Below, in pieces: positions 7,818 to 15,824 of a stretch of DNA of 64,000 nt. The stretch comes from an uncultured Acetatifactor sp. (GTDB lineage: Bacteria > Bacillota > Clostridia > Lachnospirales > Lachnospiraceae). Under the pieces are notes generated by a model. It ran no database searches. It saw nothing but the letters and a program-made list of their open reading frames with translations, and was not told the origin of the DNA. Every line of letters begins with the position of its first letter. The first letter of the stretch is position 1. The stretch spans positions 232,325 to 296,324 of the forward strand of contig CAJUCT010000001.1 in the NCBI GenBank assembly GCA_910585015.1. The letters run 5' to 3'. Position numbers and translations under genes: made by a program.

Positions 7818-9167
7818 ATGGAACCAGGATTTAGGCTGAATCTGCATAGCCGGGACCAAAATCCCTGTTTTGAATCCCACGATCCGTCAATGATGTACGA
7901 TCCTGTCGGCGGGATGTACTATTCCTACAGCACGGACACGGCATTGACTTCCGCCTACCGTCAGGGGATACCGATCCGCAGGAGCCGGGATCTGGTGCAT
8001 TTCGAGTTTGTGGGCTATGCCCTGTCCCGGCAGGCTATTTCCCAGGGCAGGGACAATGGCAGGGACTATAAGCCCACGGGCGGTTTCTGGGCACCCTATG
8101 TGGAGTATGCGGAGGGCGAGTACCGTATGTATTATTCGGCTACCAAGGCGTTCGGCAGTTCGGAGTCACGGATCTGGCTGGCGGTGGCGGCACATCCCGA
8201 AGGTCCCTTTGAAAACAGAGGCGTGGTCATGGACACCTGGCACACGCCGGATACGGAGCCCAATGCCATTGACGCCCATGTGGCGGATACGCCGGAGGGC
8301 AGAAAGTATATGATCTACGGCTCCTTCTTTGGAGGCATCTTCATCAAGGAACTGGACCCTGCCACGGGGATGCCGGTAAACCCCGATCCCCGCTATCAGG
8401 GGTTCAGGATTGCCCACAGTCCAAAGCATTCCTATATTGACGGGCCGGAGGGGGCGGCGGTGATCCGTCATCCCCGGGAAGGATATTATTACCTTTTTTT
8501 GTCCTATGGCTGGCTGGGGGACGACTATGATATCCGCGTGGGCCGCAGCCGTGAGATCACCGGGCCCTATCTGGACTATCAGGGAAACAGTCTGGACGGC
8601 GGCGGGTGGGGGTTAAAGCTGGCAGGAAGCTATCGTTTCCGGGCAGACAGGCCATGGGCGGCGTCAGATACCCCCGGCTGGCAGTTCGCGGGTTTCCGCG
8701 GGCCGGGACACGGTGTGCCATTCCTGGATCCGGTGTCGAAGCAATATTTTTTTGTGCATCATGTGCGGGACGGCGCGGAGGTATTCCGGCGCAGGGAGCA
8801 CGGCAGGGATTCTTTCCGTATGCACTATATGGCAGTGCGGCGCATGTTTTTCCTGAACGGGTGGCCTGTCCTGTCGCCCCAGCCTTACGCAGGGGAAAAG
8901 GGAGAACCCTGGCTGCTGCAGGCAGAGCCGGAGTCGGAGAAATCGGGCGCAGACCTAAAGTGGGAGTGGCTGCGGCTGCGCGGACAGGACAACAGACAGG
9001 CCCGGGGCACTGTGGGCCCGCTGCCGGAAGATCTGCCCCCGGGGCGGGCTTTGGCCTTCGCCTGCTATGATTATGAAAACAGCCGGGAATGTCTTGGCCT
9101 GGCAGGCATCACCACGGGAGGAGATGTTATTTGGGGGAAAGATATATCCACCACTGATACAGTATAA
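7818..9167 (+). CDS. Glycoside hydrolase family 43, arabinanase-like
   Basis: A 449-aa enzyme without signal peptide, so likely cytoplasmic and acting on imported arabino-oligosaccharides. The five-bladed propeller triad is visible: Asp22 in ESHDPSMM, Asp152 in NAIDAHV and Glu211 in DGPEGAA. Other GH43 marks are TGGFWAPYVEYAEGEYRMYY, a substrate wall Trp, and the His-containing GFRGPGHGVPFLDP block near residue 295. The family includes endo-1,5-alpha-arabinanases and arabinofuranosidases; the subfamily cannot be fixed by eye. Residues after about 345 form a beta-rich C-terminal domain. The start is supported by AGGAGAAT. The leader is the repeat copy B, so no promoter is evident nearer than the upstream gene. 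Confidence 0.85.
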   Translation: MEPGFRLNLHSRDQNPCFESHDPSMMYDPVGGMYYSYSTDTALTSAYRQGIPIRRSRDLVHFEFVGYALSRQAISQGRDNGRDYKPTGGFWAPYVEYAEGEYRMYYSATKAFGSSESRIWLAVAAHPEGPFENRGVVMDTWHTPDTEPNAIDAHVADTPEGRKYMIYGSFFGGIFIKELDPATGMPVNPDPRYQGFRIAHSPKHSYIDGPEGAAVIRHPREGYYYLFLSYGWLGDDYDIRVGRSREITGPYLDYQGNSLDGGGWGLKLAGSYRFRADRPWAASDTPGWQFAGFRGPGHGVPFLDPVSKQYFFVHHVRDGAEVFRRREHGRDSFRMHYMAVRRMFFLNGWPVLSPQPYAGEKGEPWLLQAEPESEKSGADLKWEWLRLRGQDNRQARGTVGPLPEDLPPGRALAFACYDYENSRECLGLAGITTGGDVIWGKDISTTDTV

Positions 9168-9278
9168 TTAAGGGAGTTTTATTGGACACAATATCCACTA
9201 TGATTGACTCATAAGTACAGAACAAAACATCGCAGAAACCAGGGAGCGCAGTTCCCGGGGTGCGGGAAAGAGGTGATT

Positions 9279-9659
9279 ATGAGAAAATCATGGACGGATA
9301 GGCTTATATGGGGACTGGCGGCAATCGTGCTGGCGATGGCGGCGGCAATGTGCATCACAAGCGGCATTAAGAGCCAGGCGGCGGATACATGGAAGGCCCA
9401 GGAGGCATACTATGAACAGCTGGAGCAGGATTATATCAGCCGGGTGCAGCGGTTTTTGGAGGAGCAGGGATACCGCAACAGCGGCATCATGTTGAATCGG
9501 GTGGTGGACAGCGACGGGCAGCGCAGCTATAAGATGCTGGTGCATCACGGCGCGCTGGAGCGGCTGGAGGAGGAGGCACAGGCCTCTGTGCTGGGACAGA
9601 TAGAGGACATGGGCTTCTACGTGCCGGGCTGCAGTTTTACGGCACAGATGCTTCAATAA
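9279..9659 (+). CDS. Small membrane-anchored hypothetical protein
   Basis: Start at 9279 is preferred (AAAGAGGTG upstream) over a TTG 25 codons earlier. The 126-aa product has one N-terminal membrane segment (about residues 11-29, LIWGLAAIVLAMAAAMCITSG) and an outside part with a helix containing EAYYEQLEQDYISRVQRFLE, then a compact alpha/beta end with MLNRVVDSDGQRSYKMLVHH. I do not recognise a family; such proteins in Clostridia are often called hypothetical exported proteins. The 5' region at 9190-9240 has a weak resemblance to the dispersed repeat (TGGACACAATATCCA hairpin then ATGATTGAC). Confidence 0.6.
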   Translation: MRKSWTDRLIWGLAAIVLAMAAAMCITSGIKSQAADTWKAQEAYYEQLEQDYISRVQRFLEEQGYRNSGIMLNRVVDSDGQRSYKMLVHHGALERLEEEAQASVLGQIEDMGFYVPGCSFTAQMLQ

Positions 9660-9700
9660 AATCCGTTGCCCACAGAAATAAAAGAGCAGGAGGCAGAGAT

Positions 9701-10357
9701 ATGGCAGAGAGATTTATACCCAAGGCACAGGAGATTTACAGACATTTTAAGGGGAATCTGTACCAGGTGATAGCTGTGGCAAAGCACACGGAGACCAGGG
9801 AGCAGCTGGTGATTTACCAGGCATTGTACGGAGATTTCGAGATATATGCCAGACCTCTGGAGATGTTTGTCAGCCCGGTGGACCGGGCCAAATACCCGGA
9901 TGCGGCACAGGAGTACCGCTTTCAGTTACAGGGGCCGGAGGCGGGGCGGCAGCAGGCCGTAAGCAGGCCGGGAGGCATTGATATGGCGGCCCCGGCGCAG
10001 GCGGACGCAGCCAAAGCGCGGCTGGATGCATATGAAGGCGGTCTGAACGATATACCCCCGGAAGGCCAGTCAGCCACCGTGAAGTCTGAACCGGAAGGGC
10101 AGATCGGCACAGCGCAGTCCGAGCCGGAGGGGCCGGGCCTGGATCCCCTGGTTCTGGAGTTTCTGGATGCCCGTACCTATGAGCAGCGTCTGAATGTGCT
10201 GGCGGCCCTGCACCACAGGATCACCAACGAGATGATTACCACCATGGCCCTGTGCTGTGACATCGAGGTGGAGGGAGATGATGTGGAACAGCGCTATGAG
10301 GACTTGAAGCAGTGTTTGATCATGAAGGATCGCTTTGAGATCAAGCGGTTAGTGTGA
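9701..10357 (+). CDS. DUF1653 domain protein with helical C-terminus
   Basis: Residues 5-70 are a DUF1653 domain (AQEIYRHFKGNLYQVIAVAK, then REQLVIYQALYGDFEIYARP and LEMFVSPVDRAKYP), a small beta domain of unknown role common in Firmicutes. A Pro/Glu/Gln-rich linker follows (about 85-150), with a near-repeated motif KSEPEGQIGTAQSEPEGPG. The C-terminal 70 residues are helical (VLEFLDARTYEQRLNVLAAL) and resemble a module that Lachnospiraceae append to DUF1653. Total 218 aa, cytoplasmic. It lies 41 bases after the previous gene with its own GCAGGAGG ribosome site. Confidence 0.75.
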   Translation: MAERFIPKAQEIYRHFKGNLYQVIAVAKHTETREQLVIYQALYGDFEIYARPLEMFVSPVDRAKYPDAAQEYRFQLQGPEAGRQQAVSRPGGIDMAAPAQADAAKARLDAYEGGLNDIPPEGQSATVKSEPEGQIGTAQSEPEGPGLDPLVLEFLDARTYEQRLNVLAALHHRITNEMITTMALCCDIEVEGDDVEQRYEDLKQCLIMKDRFEIKRLV

Positions 10358-10486
10358 GAAAATGCCGGGCCGCGTTTTAGCAATGGCGCGAACACCAATA
10401 TTATGGGCAGATTTTGCGATATATGGCTCAGAAATAGTTTGTGGGGTAAGCGATCGGGGCAAGGCCGCGATACGTATAAGGACAAA

Positions 10487-12373
10487 ATGAGATACGAGAA
10501 CATAGTCAAGGGGCGTTTTATCCAGCGCCCCAATCGCTTTGTAGCATATGTGGACATTGATGGCAGACAGGAGAAGGTGCATGTGAAAAACACCGGCCGA
10601 TGCAGGGAACTGCTCATCCCGGATGCGGATGTCTATCTGGAGCGCAGCAGTAATCCCGCGCGCAGCACGGCCTATGATCTGGTAGCGGTGGAAAAAGGGG
10701 GCCGTGTGATCAATATGGACTCCCAGGCCCCCAACCGTGTGGTACTGGAGTGGCTGCGTACCAGGCAGCTTTTTCCGGATCTGGTATCCGTCCGCCCTGA
10801 GACGGTATATGGCAGTTCACGGTTTGATTTCTACATTGAGACCGCTTCGGAGAAAATCTTCATGGAGGTGAAGGGTGTGACCCTGGAGGAAGAGGGGGAG
10901 GCCCGCTTTCCTGACGCCCCTTCGGAACGTGCGGTCAAGCATGTGGAGGAACTGATCCGGGCCAGACAGGAGGGCTATGGGGCCTATGTGTTGTTTGTGA
11001 TCCAGATGAAGGGGGTGAGCCATCTGGTTCCCAATGTCAGAACCCACCCGGAATTTGCCCGGGCGCTGCAGCGGGCGGCCGGGGCGGGAGTGCGGATATT
11101 GGCTTACGACTGCCTGGTGACCGCGGATAGTCTGACCCTGGCGGATGCCATACCTGTATATTTGATACCGCCTGCAGACAATGCGCAGCAAGCCTCCAGG
11201 CCCCTTTTGGAAAAATTTAACGGCATTTCAGAAAATATTAAGGAAAACCTAAGAAAGGGAGAACTGTCAGCGATTGCGGAGCCGCTGCTGAAATGGTATG
11301 ATATGCATAGGAGAATCCTTCCCTGGCGGGAGGATCCCACCCCCTACCATGTGTGGGTGTCGGAGATCATGCTGCAGCAGACCAGGGTGGAGGCGGTGAA
11401 GCCATACTATAAGCGTTTTATGGAGGAACTGCCGGATATTGCCAGTCTGGCGCAGGTTTCCCAGGAGAGGCTGTTAAAGCTGTGGGAGGGACTGGGATAT
11501 TATTCCCGGGCGCGCAACCTTCAGGCGGCGGCCAGGCAGATTATGGAGGAATATGGCGGAAAGATGCCTGATACCCGCAGGGAACTGCTCAAGCTGAAAG
11601 GAATCGGCAGTTATACCGCCGGGGCCGTTGCCTCCATAGCCTTCGGGAAGAGGGAGCCTGCGGTGGACGGCAATGTACTCAGGGTACTGTCCAGACTGCG
11701 CATGGACGATGGGGAGATCACGGACACCAGAGTAAAGGCGAGGGTGGAGCGGGAACTGGAGTCTCTGCTTCGTGATGACGCAAGCCTGACACGTCCCGGC
11801 GATTTCAACCAGGCTATGATGGAGATCGGCGCCTTGGTGTGTGTTCCGGGGAGCCAGCCCCGCTGCGGGGAATGTCCTCTCAACGGAATCTGCATAGCCC
11901 ATGACCGCCGCTGTGAGGGGGACTATCCCAAAAGAGCGGCGAAGAGGAAACGCACCATCGAGGAGAAAACCGTGCTGGTCATCCGGGATGACAATCTGGC
12001 TGTGCTGCGCAAACGTCCGGCCAAGGGACTGCTGGCGGGCATGTATGAGCTGCCCAGCCTGGAAGGCCACAGGACGGCAGAGGAAGTCACCCGCTACCTG
12101 GCGGATAACGGGTTGAAAATCCTCCGGATTCAGAAGCTTAAGGACAGCAGACATATCTTCACCCACAGGGAATGGCATATGTGGGGCTATATGATCCGGG
12201 TGGATGAACTGGAGCCCAGGGGCAGCAGCCGGGAGACAAAAGAGTGGCTGTATGTGGAGCCGGGGGAGGCCGGGGAGCGGTATCCGATTCCCTCCGCCTA
12301 TGCCGCCTATCTGCCCTGTCTGAATATTCGTCAGGGAATGGGTGGTAATATAATAAATCAATATGAGGAGTAA
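10487..12373 (+). CDS. mutY: SfsA - MutY fusion (DNA-binding/nuclease SfsA plus A/G-specific adenine glycosylase)
   Basis: One uninterrupted 628-aa frame. Residues 1-~225 are SfsA: YENIVKGRFIQRPNRFVAYV, HVKNTGRCRELL, SRFDFYIE, FMEVKGVTL and FPDAPSERAVKHVEEL. Residues ~255-590 are MutY, which removes A paired with 8-oxoG: helix-hairpin-helix LKGIGSYTAGAVASIAFG, catalytic Glu293 (VSEIMLQQTR) and Asp394 (AVDGNVLRVLSR), a 4Fe-4S cluster at Cys452, 460, 463 and 469, and a Nudix-like 8-oxoG-sensing end (GLLAGMYELPSLEG, HIFTHREWHMWGY). The first cluster spacing is Cys-X7-Cys, one more than the usual six. The start at 10487 follows AAGGA; the 28 codons upstream are open but not conserved in SfsA. The fusion is in frame with no sign of error. 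Confidence 0.92.
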   Translation: MRYENIVKGRFIQRPNRFVAYVDIDGRQEKVHVKNTGRCRELLIPDADVYLERSSNPARSTAYDLVAVEKGGRVINMDSQAPNRVVLEWLRTRQLFPDLVSVRPETVYGSSRFDFYIETASEKIFMEVKGVTLEEEGEARFPDAPSERAVKHVEELIRARQEGYGAYVLFVIQMKGVSHLVPNVRTHPEFARALQRAAGAGVRILAYDCLVTADSLTLADAIPVYLIPPADNAQQASRPLLEKFNGISENIKENLRKGELSAIAEPLLKWYDMHRRILPWREDPTPYHVWVSEIMLQQTRVEAVKPYYKRFMEELPDIASLAQVSQERLLKLWEGLGYYSRARNLQAAARQIMEEYGGKMPDTRRELLKLKGIGSYTAGAVASIAFGKREPAVDGNVLRVLSRLRMDDGEITDTRVKARVERELESLLRDDASLTRPGDFNQAMMEIGALVCVPGSQPRCGECPLNGICIAHDRRCEGDYPKRAAKRKRTIEEKTVLVIRDDNLAVLRKRPAKGLLAGMYELPSLEGHRTAEEVTRYLADNGLKILRIQKLKDSRHIFTHREWHMWGYMIRVDELEPRGSSRETKEWLYVEPGEAGERYPIPSAYAAYLPCLNIRQGMGGNIINQYEE

Positions 12374-12379
12374 GACGAC

Positions 12380-13408
12380 ATGAAGCTTTTATCCATTGCA
12401 ATACCCTGCTACAATTCAGAGAATTATATGCGAAAATGCATTGATTCCCTGCTGCCCGGCGGCGAGGATGTGGAGATCATCATTGTGGATGACGGCTCCT
12501 GCAAAGACCGCACGGCTCAGATTGCGGACGAGTATGCGGCAAAGTATCCCGCCATCGTCAAGGCGGTGCATCAGGAGAACGGAGGTCATGGCGCCGCCGT
12601 AAACGCGGGCATCGAGAATGCCACCGGTCTGTATTTTAAAGTGGTGGACAGCGATGACTGGGTCAAAGAAGAAGCCTATATGCAGGTGTTGGAGACGCTG
12701 AAGGAACAGACGGGCACCAACAAGGTACTGGACATGCTGATTTGTAACTTTGTCTATGAAAAAGAGGGCGAGAAGCGCAAGAAAGTCATGAATTACCAGC
12801 ATATTCTCCCCACGGACCAGCTTTTCACCTGGGAGGACTGCCATCACTTCACCAAGGGACACTATATCCTGATGCACTCAGTGATTTTCCGTACCAAGCT
12901 GCTGCGGGAATGTGGGCTGGAACTGCCCAGACACACCTTTTATGTGGACAATCTCTATGTGTTTAAGCCTCTGCCCTATGTGGAAAATATGTACTATCTG
13001 GATGTGAACTTTTACCGGTATTATATCGGACGGGAGGATCAGTCGGTCAATGAGAGCGTCATGATCTCCCGCATTGACCAGCAGATTCTTGTGAATAAGC
13101 TGATGATCGACTATTTCACGGAACTGGGCGAAGAGATCAGCGCGGACAGGCGTCTGTACCAGTACATGTACAATTATCTGGAGATCATCACCACTGTCTC
13201 CAGTGTATTGCTGCTTCGTTCAGGCACAAAGGAGCATCTGACCATGAAGAAAGAACTGTGGGAGTACCTGAAGGGCAAGGACAAGAAACTGTTCGGATCC
13301 ATGCGCCGCGGAATCATGGGCGCGACCATGAACCTGCCCGGCAGGGGAGGACGCAGGGTGGCGGTGGATGCCTACCATATCTGTCAGAAGATTTTTAAAT
13401 TCAATTAA
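12380..13408 (+). CDS. Glycosyltransferase family 2
   Basis: A 342-aa cytoplasmic or membrane-peripheral GT-A enzyme. The N-terminus LLSIAIPCYNSENYMRKCID is the standard GT2 opening, VEIIIVDDGSCKDRT gives the nucleotide-sugar site, ENGGHGAAVNAGIENATG the usual middle and VVDSDDW (about residues 88-94) the metal-binding DXD. The C-terminal half (FYVDNLYVFKPLPYVENMYY, YIGREDQSVN) resembles transferases for surface glycans or teichoic-acid-like polymers. It begins six bases after the SfsA-MutY stop, so it is co-transcribed although unrelated in role. A terminator follows 55 bases after the stop. Confidence 0.88.
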   Translation: MKLLSIAIPCYNSENYMRKCIDSLLPGGEDVEIIIVDDGSCKDRTAQIADEYAAKYPAIVKAVHQENGGHGAAVNAGIENATGLYFKVVDSDDWVKEEAYMQVLETLKEQTGTNKVLDMLICNFVYEKEGEKRKKVMNYQHILPTDQLFTWEDCHHFTKGHYILMHSVIFRTKLLRECGLELPRHTFYVDNLYVFKPLPYVENMYYLDVNFYRYYIGREDQSVNESVMISRIDQQILVNKLMIDYFTELGEEISADRRLYQYMYNYLEIITTVSSVLLLRSGTKEHLTMKKELWEYLKGKDKKLFGSMRRGIMGATMNLPGRGGRRVAVDAYHICQKIFKFN

Positions 13409-13462
13409 TGCGGCCGACACATGCTCAGTCATTGGCGTTGTCTGGGTGTGGAACAGGACATG

Positions 13463-13510
13463 GAAAAAGCGGGAGGCTTCCCTATTGTTGGGGCCGTCCC
13501 GCTTTTTATT
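13463..13510. terminator. Bidirectional intrinsic terminator
   Basis: AAAAAGCGGGA pairs with TCCCGCTTTTT, with GGC/GCC inside; T-runs on both strands serve the convergent glycosyltransferase and PAP2 genes. Confidence 0.85.
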
Positions 13511-13539
13511 ATAAGATTATAAGATAACGAATGGCTGTA

Positions 13540-14226
13540 TCAGCCCTGGGCCTGAGGTCTGGAATTTCCTCGGCTGCGGAGCGCTTCTCTCATGTGGGCC
13601 AGCAGATCCTGACGGTACACCAGAACGTACATGGCAGAGGCCATACCTAAACCGGTCAGCACGTCAAACATGGAGTGCTGCTTCAGGAACATGGTGGACA
13701 GGATGATGGAGACGCACAGCGTCAGTGAAGAATTGCGGAGCCAGCGCTTTTTCCCCAGAGAGCAGCGGCACAGGGCTACATGTGCGCCGATGGAGTTGTA
13801 CACATGGATGCTTGGCCACAGATTGGTGGGGGTGTCCGTCTGCCACAGCCGGGCGACCATGTGGGTAAATATATTGTCCCGGGGCATGACGTAGGGCCGC
13901 AGGTGGTGACCGTTGGGCCACAGGGTGGACACCAGCAGGAACACCGTCATGCCTGTGAACAGAAAAATACATGCCCGCCAGTAATCAGGTTTGCTCCTGA
14001 AAAAGAGGAACAGTACCACTGCGCTCACATATAAAAACCACAAGAGGTAAGGGACGATGAATGCCTCATAGAAAGGGATGTGGTCGTCAATTGCCATATG
14101 GATCACATGGTAATGCTTGGTCACCGTTCGTTCCAGGTAGCAGAACCAGGTCATATAAAGTATCCCATAGAGTATCAGCGGGATGCCATGCTTATACTTC
14201 TGATAGAATTTCTTTGCTCTTTCCAT
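13540..14226 (-). CDS. PAP2-family membrane phosphatase (PAP2_3 / Aur1-like)
   Basis: A 228-aa protein with six hydrophobic segments and the split phosphatase motif of the PAP2/inositolphosphotransferase group: LWPSIHVYNSIGAH (SxxH) near residue 140 and LKQHSMFDVLTG (His-Asp pair) near 185, with LRPYVMPRDN ahead of them as the first motif. The active site would face the outside and act on lipid phosphates such as phosphatidate, undecaprenyl-diphosphate or a lipid-linked glycan. It lies next to a lipid kinase gene on the same strand (127-base gap), which would suit a shared role in lipid phosphate balance, but the pairing is inference. Confidence 0.8.
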   Translation of the reverse strand: MERAKKFYQKYKHGIPLILYGILYMTWFCYLERTVTKHYHVIHMAIDDHIPFYEAFIVPYLLWFLYVSAVVLFLFFRSKPDYWRACIFLFTGMTVFLLVSTLWPNGHHLRPYVMPRDNIFTHMVARLWQTDTPTNLWPSIHVYNSIGAHVALCRCSLGKKRWLRNSSLTLCVSIILSTMFLKQHSMFDVLTGLGMASAMYVLVYRQDLLAHMREALRSRGNSRPQAQG

Positions 14227-14353
14227 AATATTTTTATCCCCTTTTTCTCAAAAGATAGGTTGTATTAACGTTCCTAAATATAACACAAATTTATCTTTTT
14301 TCAAGAGGAAAAAAACAAAATTTAGGAAATACACAGCAATATTTAGATTTTCT

Positions 14354-15289
14354 TCAGATATACATCCGCAATGCCCGGTGCTGGCAAGTGACAGTCAGCC
14401 GGTCGCTGCGGCGTTCCACCTCCCCGTCCGTGTGTACCCATAGAGGGGCGGAAGTCCGGATTTCCACCTTTTGCGCGCGGTAGGCCGTGATGCCCCTGAA
14501 CATATAATGCCTGCCGATAAAGGCGGTGGGCAGCGCCGCCAGAATAAGCGCCTTGGACAGATCCCCCACTACACACAGATCCAATAGGCCGTCCCTATAG
14601 TCGGCGTGGGGCGCAAATTTAAAGCCGCCTCCCTCATACATATGGTTCATGAAGGCCACAAACAGGATCTTCTGGACGGATATGGGGTCGCCGTCGTCTA
14701 TGCGGATCTGGCAGGATACCGCCCTGCTGGCAAAAAGCTGCTTCAAGGCGATCCCCAGATAGGTCAGTTTGCCCAGGCCGATTCTGTTCAGAAAGCCCTT
14801 CATCTCCGAGCGGTTGGTCTCCTCGCAGACCGCCGCATCGAAGCCGATGCCGCTGCTGACAATAAAGCGTCGGCTGGAGCCGTCTCCATAGGTGGTGGTG
14901 CCGATATCCACGGCAGTGGTATCATCAGCCTCCAATATCCGTTTCAGCGCCTTCAAAGGCTCCCGGGGGATGGGCATGTCCCGGGAAAAATCATTGCCGG
15001 AGCCGATGGGAATATAGCCCAGCGCCACCTGTGAGAGATCATCGATCCCTTGCAGGGCCTCGTCCATCGTGCCGTCCCCGCCCAGAATCACAATACGGTG
15101 CGGCTCCCAAGAGTTGCCGGAGACAATCTCCCTGGTCAGGCGGGTGATATCCCCCGCCTTCCTGGAGAAATGAGCCTCATAAGAAACATTCGCTGCCTGC
15201 AGATAAGGTTCAATCACCGTATCCCACAGCTTCCGTCCCTTGCCGGAGCGGGATACGGGATTTAATATAAAATGATATGTTTTCTCCAT
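14354..15289 (-). CDS. Diacylglycerol/lipid kinase (YegS/BmrU family)
   Basis: Start at 15289 is chosen because GGGAGGAGAT precedes this ATG; the frame is open for 65 codons further but that part runs through a tRNA-like sequence. The 311-aa product is a DAGK catalytic protein: HFILNPVSRSGKGRKLWDTV at the N-terminus, the nucleotide motif VILGGDGTMDEALQGI near residue 65 and IPIGSGNDFSRD near 95, and the metal/active-site region RRFIVSSGIGFDAAVCEET. Family members phosphorylate diacylglycerol or similar lipids with ATP at the inner membrane face. Length fits the family (about 300). Confidence 0.9.
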   Translation of the reverse strand: MEKTYHFILNPVSRSGKGRKLWDTVIEPYLQAANVSYEAHFSRKAGDITRLTREIVSGNSWEPHRIVILGGDGTMDEALQGIDDLSQVALGYIPIGSGNDFSRDMPIPREPLKALKRILEADDTTAVDIGTTTYGDGSSRRFIVSSGIGFDAAVCEETNRSEMKGFLNRIGLGKLTYLGIALKQLFASRAVSCQIRIDDGDPISVQKILFVAFMNHMYEGGGFKFAPHADYRDGLLDLCVVGDLSKALILAALPTAFIGRHYMFRGITAYRAQKVEIRTSAPLWVHTDGEVERRSDRLTVTCQHRALRMYI

Positions 15290-15399
15290 TATCTCCTCCC
15301 TGGTAGAGTTTTCCAGGCGATCGCGAAACTCCCTATATGGCCTCTTTAGAGCCCACATATGGAGCAAGCGGCTTGTCCGGGCATATGCTGTTTTTGCAT

Positions 15400-15474
15400 G
15401 GGGATGGTGAGGGTTGAACTCACAGATCGCCGGGAACCGGGTTCCCCACCGCGTTACCATTTCGCCACATCCCC
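15400..15474 (-). tRNA. tRNA-like sequence, probably degenerate
   Basis: On the minus strand the acceptor stem GGGGATG/CATCCCC (7 bp), a D arm GCG-AAATGGTAA-CGC and a T arm GTGAG-TTCAACC-CTCAC are all in the right order and spacing over 75 bases. The anticodon arm is abnormal: the stretch is a near-perfect palindrome GGGAACC-C-GGTTCCC, which leaves a five-base loop. A seven-base loop can be forced with CCG (Arg) in the anticodon place, but position 33 would then be C instead of U. No CCA is encoded. I read it as a damaged or repurposed tRNA gene rather than a working one. Confidence 0.45.
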
Positions 15475-15523
15475 GCATATCCATACAACCTAGGATACCC
15501 CTGGCTTATTGTCTTGATTCTAT

Positions 15524-15587
15524 ACTACATAACGCCAGAATTTACCGTATTGCATTGGTTAAACGTATATGGCTGGCGTTATGTAGT
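15524..15587. repeat. 15-bp perfect inverted repeat
   Basis: ACTACATAACGCCAG (15524-15538) and its exact complement CTGGCGTTATGTAGT (15573-15587) are separated by 34 bases. It lies between the tRNA-like sequence and glyA, with no T-run, so it is not a normal terminator. Confidence 0.7.
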
Positions 15588-15744
15588 CAGGTTACTCGGC
15601 AATTTTAACTGTTAAGCAGTATATCATATTGTCCCGGATTTCGCAAGATTTGCCTGGTAAGAATGGAAGCCTCTGCCCCGGACAAACAGGAGCGTTCCCT
15701 GTGGGCGAACCTCTGCAAAACCTTCGTAAAAATAACGAAATTCC

Positions 15745-15772
15745 TTGCAAACTGGAACAGATATGTTATACT
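15745..15772 (+). promoter_or_regulatory. glyA promoter
   Basis: TTGCAA, 16-base spacer, TATACT, about 52 bases before the glyA ATG. No glycine riboswitch or other structured leader fits in this gap. Confidence 0.7.
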
Positions 15773-15824
15773 TCTATGTGTATGTGCATTTTTAGGAAAA
15801 ACAGCAAAAACAGGAGGAGAGCAT

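Noticed and set aside
15290..15484. N-terminal extension of the lipid kinase
   Set aside because: It runs through the tRNA-like sequence and lacks similarity to the family; GGGAGGAG marks the ATG at 15289.
15590..15824. Glycine riboswitch before glyA
   Set aside because: The promoter lies 52 bases from the start and the sequence lacks the conserved glycine-aptamer core.
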